A stretch of 64,000 nt of DNA, taken from positions 129,983,799 through 130,047,798 of the forward strand of contig OW121740.1 in NCBI GenBank assembly GCA_933228675.1. The letters are read 5' to 3'. A program made the translations under genes and the position numbers. The notes below the pieces were generated by a model that did no database searches, was not told the DNA's origin, and was given only the letters and a program-made list of their open reading frames with translations. Below, piece by piece: positions 60,761 to 64,000 of this stretch. The DNA comes from Stomorhina lunata (taxonomy: Eukaryota > Arthropoda > Insecta > Diptera > Rhiniidae). The stretch's first letter is position 1. The number at the start of each line of letters is the position of its first letter.

Positions 60761-61724
60761 TGGGAGATTTTAATTCTAATTTTATCCTCTTCATATTAAT
60801 TGTTTTTTTCCAAGAGAGGGTTACTAGCCCGTCGTCCTAACCCATTTGTATCGATCTTATGGGACAACTCTCGGTACATGTTAGCTCACTACATTAAAGG
60901 GTGTTTAACTAGTTCCCCGGGTAATACCCCTAGGAGGTCAGTGTCCACAGTTAAGATGAAAGATGACCCAGATAAGTTGGGCTTACCAAGTTAAGACCCA
61001 TCAGAATCGTGTTTGGTATCCAACATCCCCTACATAATCCAAATTGACTCATGATGGTATTTTTTTATTACCGTGAGTAAGTTTTCCAAGAACTTTTATA
61101 CAGAAGGTAATATGTAAGTTATTAAAATTCAAAAATAATTTAAAAAACTCTTAGAACCACTTTTTGAGATCAAAATTAAATTTATTCTCTAATTAACTAA
61201 TCTAAAAGTGCTTATTATTTGCATTTGATTTTTTTGGGTGGTGGTTTAAACTTCATGGTGTTGCTATATCGATCAACAAGAAATGGCAACCCTTTTTTGC
61301 AAATGTCAAATGTGTTGTCAAAATGACATAACTTTTTTTGTAGAAGAAGAACACATTGCGCGAATTTCATAGTTATTATACAAATTAAAATGATTTGGCC
61401 GTGTTCTAATAGTTCTGAACTTTCTTATAATTGTTTTATTAAAATTTTCATAAATTTGTTGGTCTTGGTGGGATTTGAACCTGGGCCATTCAGTTTAAAT
61501 TACCATCTTAATTACAAATAAGTACTTCTGTAATAACTTATTAGTTATTCGGAGGGTATGTTGTAGTCATTACAATGTGACCAGTTACCAGAGTACTTGC
61601 CGTTACCAAAGTTTTGCTGGGATAATAGTGCAAACAAAATATATGTATATAAATTTTATACTTGAGATGTGGTGAATATTTTAGAAAGAACATCCAAGAT
61701 CTGGATAAAAAAGTTATTATACCC

Positions 61725-63500
61725 TTCACCAATAGGTGAAAGGGTATTATATGTTTGTGATTTCGTTTGTATTTTTTTTTAGTGATCGTAGACCCTATAA
61801 AAATTATACCGATCGACTCAGAATCGGGAGGAGAATCGATTAAGCGATGTCCGTCTGTCTGTCTGTTGAAATCAAGTTTCTGAAGCCCCTAGAGGATGGA
61901 CCTACATGAATTATATATCAGATTTTAGGAAATTCTCCCGCAATGAAAATATCGAAAAAATGCCAAAAATTAGAAGAAAATTTTTGATTGAAACACACTT
62001 TTAAATAACAAGAGAAAAGAGATACTCCTGGTGTACATGTGATAATATATTATATATCAGATTGTAGGAAATCGGTCCATAAACCACTGAGATATCGCCA
62101 AAACACTATTGCAAATTGCCAAACGTACGCATTAGAGAATGTTTGTTGAAGAAAAGAAATGCAGAAATAGGAAAAACCATCCTCCTTTTGCACGGACATA
62201 CATAAATTTTATATCAGATTTTAGGAAGTTCTCCCGCCAAGCACGTTATTAAATTTTATCAAAAGCGGTCCATAAACAACTGAGATATCGCCAAAACACT
62301 ATGGTGATGTGCAGCAAATTCCCCAAAGTACGTGTCTAATAAATTTTGTTGACATTTTGTAAGTATTGTTTCAGCGATATCTCAGGTGTTTATGGACCGA
62401 TTGTGATGAAATTTGACATCTGATGTATAAACTCTACAAATCTGATAATGAATATCATTCAACTTTTTCCGATCGACTCAGAATCGGCAGGAGAATCGAT
62501 TTCGCGACGTCTGTCCGTATGTCTGCTTGTCTGTCCGTCCGTCTGTTTGTCTGTCCGTCCGTCTGTCCGTCCGTCTACCTGTCTGTTCTTTTTTCTGTTG
62601 TAGTCAAGTTTTTGGAGCTCCTGTTTTGTCGATATCTCAGATGTTTATTTTGATGAAATTTAATAGCGTACTTCGCAGGGGATTACCTAAACTCTGATGC
62701 ATTCGGCAGTTTGTGGTAAATATAATTTAGTGTTTAAGCGATATTTCAGGCGTTTTGATCGACAATGATGAAATTTAGGGTGAGACGATATCGTAAAATT
62801 TTGTGTAAAATGCATATGTTTATACCTTCCAGGAGCTCCACAAATCTGATTTTAGCAGACAGACACACTGCATTTATCTTAATTTTGTGTCTGATTTTGA
62901 ACATTATGATAACATTTGAGAATGTATTATATATCAAATTATAGGTAATCTTCCTAGGAAGTACAAAAATGCAACTGAGTACATGATATCCGTTCAAAAC
63001 CTACATATGTTTGTATGTATCTCACATATCAACGAAAATTTAATTTTTTTAATTGCAATTGGGAGAAATCCGTTCACATTTGACAATTGCTTCCGTATAA
63101 CTTCGCCTGAGGCAATCTCTTAGTAGCTAATAAATGACAAATTATAATAGATACGGTGATGATATTTAGTATAAAGACATTGTACAATATCGTTATTCAG
63201 GGCGATAGCGCCTAAAATAAACTTTCTAGAGGGACAACATTTGACAAAAGCATTTTTGATCTCTTGAAAAGTTCGGTATTGAAAATGGTCGAGCTTGGTT
63301 CACATTTAGTGAAATCTCCCATATAACCCCGAACGGGAATCACTTTAATTCTGATAAATTAAATCACATTATAATTGCACAAAGAACTACAGCAAAACTT
63401 TCCACACATCCATCGGACAGATCGAAAGAACAATACATTATTATTGATGAAGTATTCATCTTAATTCCATTTAAAAGCTATATATTTCACGTATGTATCT
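61725..63500. repeat. Dispersed repeats with CCGTCTGTCTG stretches
   Basis: It starts ATACCCTTCACCAATAGGTG and AAAGGGTATTATATG, with GATCGACTCAGAATCGGGAG near 61810 and a second copy near 62470. A CTGTCCGTC microsatellite-like run covers about 62505-62590. The GATATCTCAG and GATGAAATTT motifs recur. No gene is seen. Open frames at 62423-62997 are by-products. Confidence 0.65.
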
Positions 63501-63649
63501 AAAACTAAGAGTTTATACCCCATAATTTTAAGGCTTGTTTACATTGACAATCATTGTTAAAGCTTTGACCTAAATCAGTCCGCTAACTTCAAAGTTTTAC
63601 ATAACTAATCAAGAATTTTTACTAGTTGGATAATTCGTACGAATTAAAG

Positions 63650-63969
63650 TAAACAACCCTTACTGGGCACTGTGTTTTTGGGTTGCATGCCAGAAGACTT
63701 AATCTTCATCAAATCGATGTGCTTTTGCAAATCTAAGGGCATCTACATTTTGAAGCATCTTTTATTAAGTGTTCGTTCGTTTTTCTTGGTCTAGGTGCCC
63801 GTTAACCCTTTTTAATTGTTCCGTGTGCTTTTATATGGATCAAAGCATTATATACCATCTTTCTGGAGCAATTTAAAATACTTGCTATTTCATTTACAGG
63901 GCATCCTCTCGAATTTATTTCACAAATCACCTGTCGTTGCGTATCTGTGCACCATTTATTTTTGGCCAT
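63650..63969 (-). pseudogene. Tc1-like transposase N-terminal fragment
   Basis: The ATG is at 63969 (minus). About 50 codons read as a helix-turn-helix: RQVICEINSRGCPVNEIASI and then LNCSRKMVYNALIHIKAHG, the pattern of Tc1-like DNA-binding domains. A stop follows at about 63807 (after KKG), then a few more family-like codons (PRPRKTNEHL, then RCP) with further stops. It is truncated after about 110 codons. The same family appears inverted at 2.7-2.85 kb. Confidence 0.8.
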
Positions 63970-64000
63970 GTCTAATAAATATTTTATTTCTGAAAAACCT

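Larger units (their letters stand above)
60112..61624. mobile_element. TIR insertion of about 1.5 kb interrupting a dispersed repeat
   Basis: The left end TACCCAGAAAAACTTT (60113-60128) is inverted at the right end as AAAGTTTTGCTGGGATA (61608-61624). The flanks join to give the sequence seen uninterrupted at 48583-48742, which defines the insertion. Inside are a tRNA-like box (60310-60390, minus), a LINE C-terminal fragment (60600-60760, minus), and a stretch at 60770-61010 I do not recognise. It is composite and non-autonomous. Confidence 0.75.

Noticed and set aside
60800..60994. 64-codon open frame in the 60-kb insertion
   Set aside because: Uncertain retroelement-like sequence with no motif I can name; it lies inside a composite insertion.

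Overview
The window looks like nuclear DNA of a higher fly (Brachycera), most likely a calyptrate such as a blowfly. It is very AT-rich, has spliceosomal introns, is crowded with mobile-element remnants, and carries recognisable fly genes. I assembled five host genes: cystinosin (Ctns, + strand, seven common exons from 21262 plus alternative last exons), xanthine dehydrogenase (Xdh/rosy, - strand, 45495 to 32292, four exons), COX20 (- strand, three tiny exons, 48348 to 47911), and a divergent pair of intronless Hsp70 genes (53809 to 51875 on -, 57688 to 59598 on +). From general knowledge, rosy and the Hsp70 clusters also lie close together in Drosophila (cytological region 87), so this looks like a conserved linkage group.

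Layout. 1-21 kb is a gene-poor repeat desert: a frameshifted Tc1/mariner element (53-2284), a foldback element, a degenerate AT-rich array, a roughly 4 kb satellite of 29-bp units (6820-10775) near two copies of a 135-bp direct repeat, a long hairpin (12427-12551), a small retroelement with a perfect 13-bp target duplication, and LINE debris. 21.2-32.1 kb is Ctns; its introns hold a Jockey-type LINE, a TIR element, a second array of the same 29-bp satellite, and a LINE cluster that contains a decayed piece of the neighbouring Xdh gene. 32.3-45.5 kb is Xdh; a LINE sits in its last intron and SINEs and other dispersed repeats fill its 6.8-kb first intron. 45.5-51.8 kb holds COX20 between an AT-rich array, a MITE and a 1.48-kb TIR element. 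51.9-59.6 kb is the Hsp70 pair with heat-shock elements and TATA boxes. 59.6-64 kb is repeats, a TIR insertion whose empty site can be seen elsewhere in the window, and a Tc1-like transposase fragment at the edge.

Function. Ctns (lysosomal cystine export) and Xdh (purine and pteridine oxidation) are convergent, with 166 bp between the closest stop codons, so their 3' ends probably overlap. The points most worth checking are the alternative Ctns tails that gain or lose a YxxPhi sorting motif, the Xdh fragment inside Ctns, the 17-codon last Xdh exon stranded behind a LINE, and the satellite family shared by the desert and a Ctns intron. I found no CRISPR, operon or prokaryotic system. I saw no clearly new multi-gene system; the unusual content is in repeats and transcript structure.
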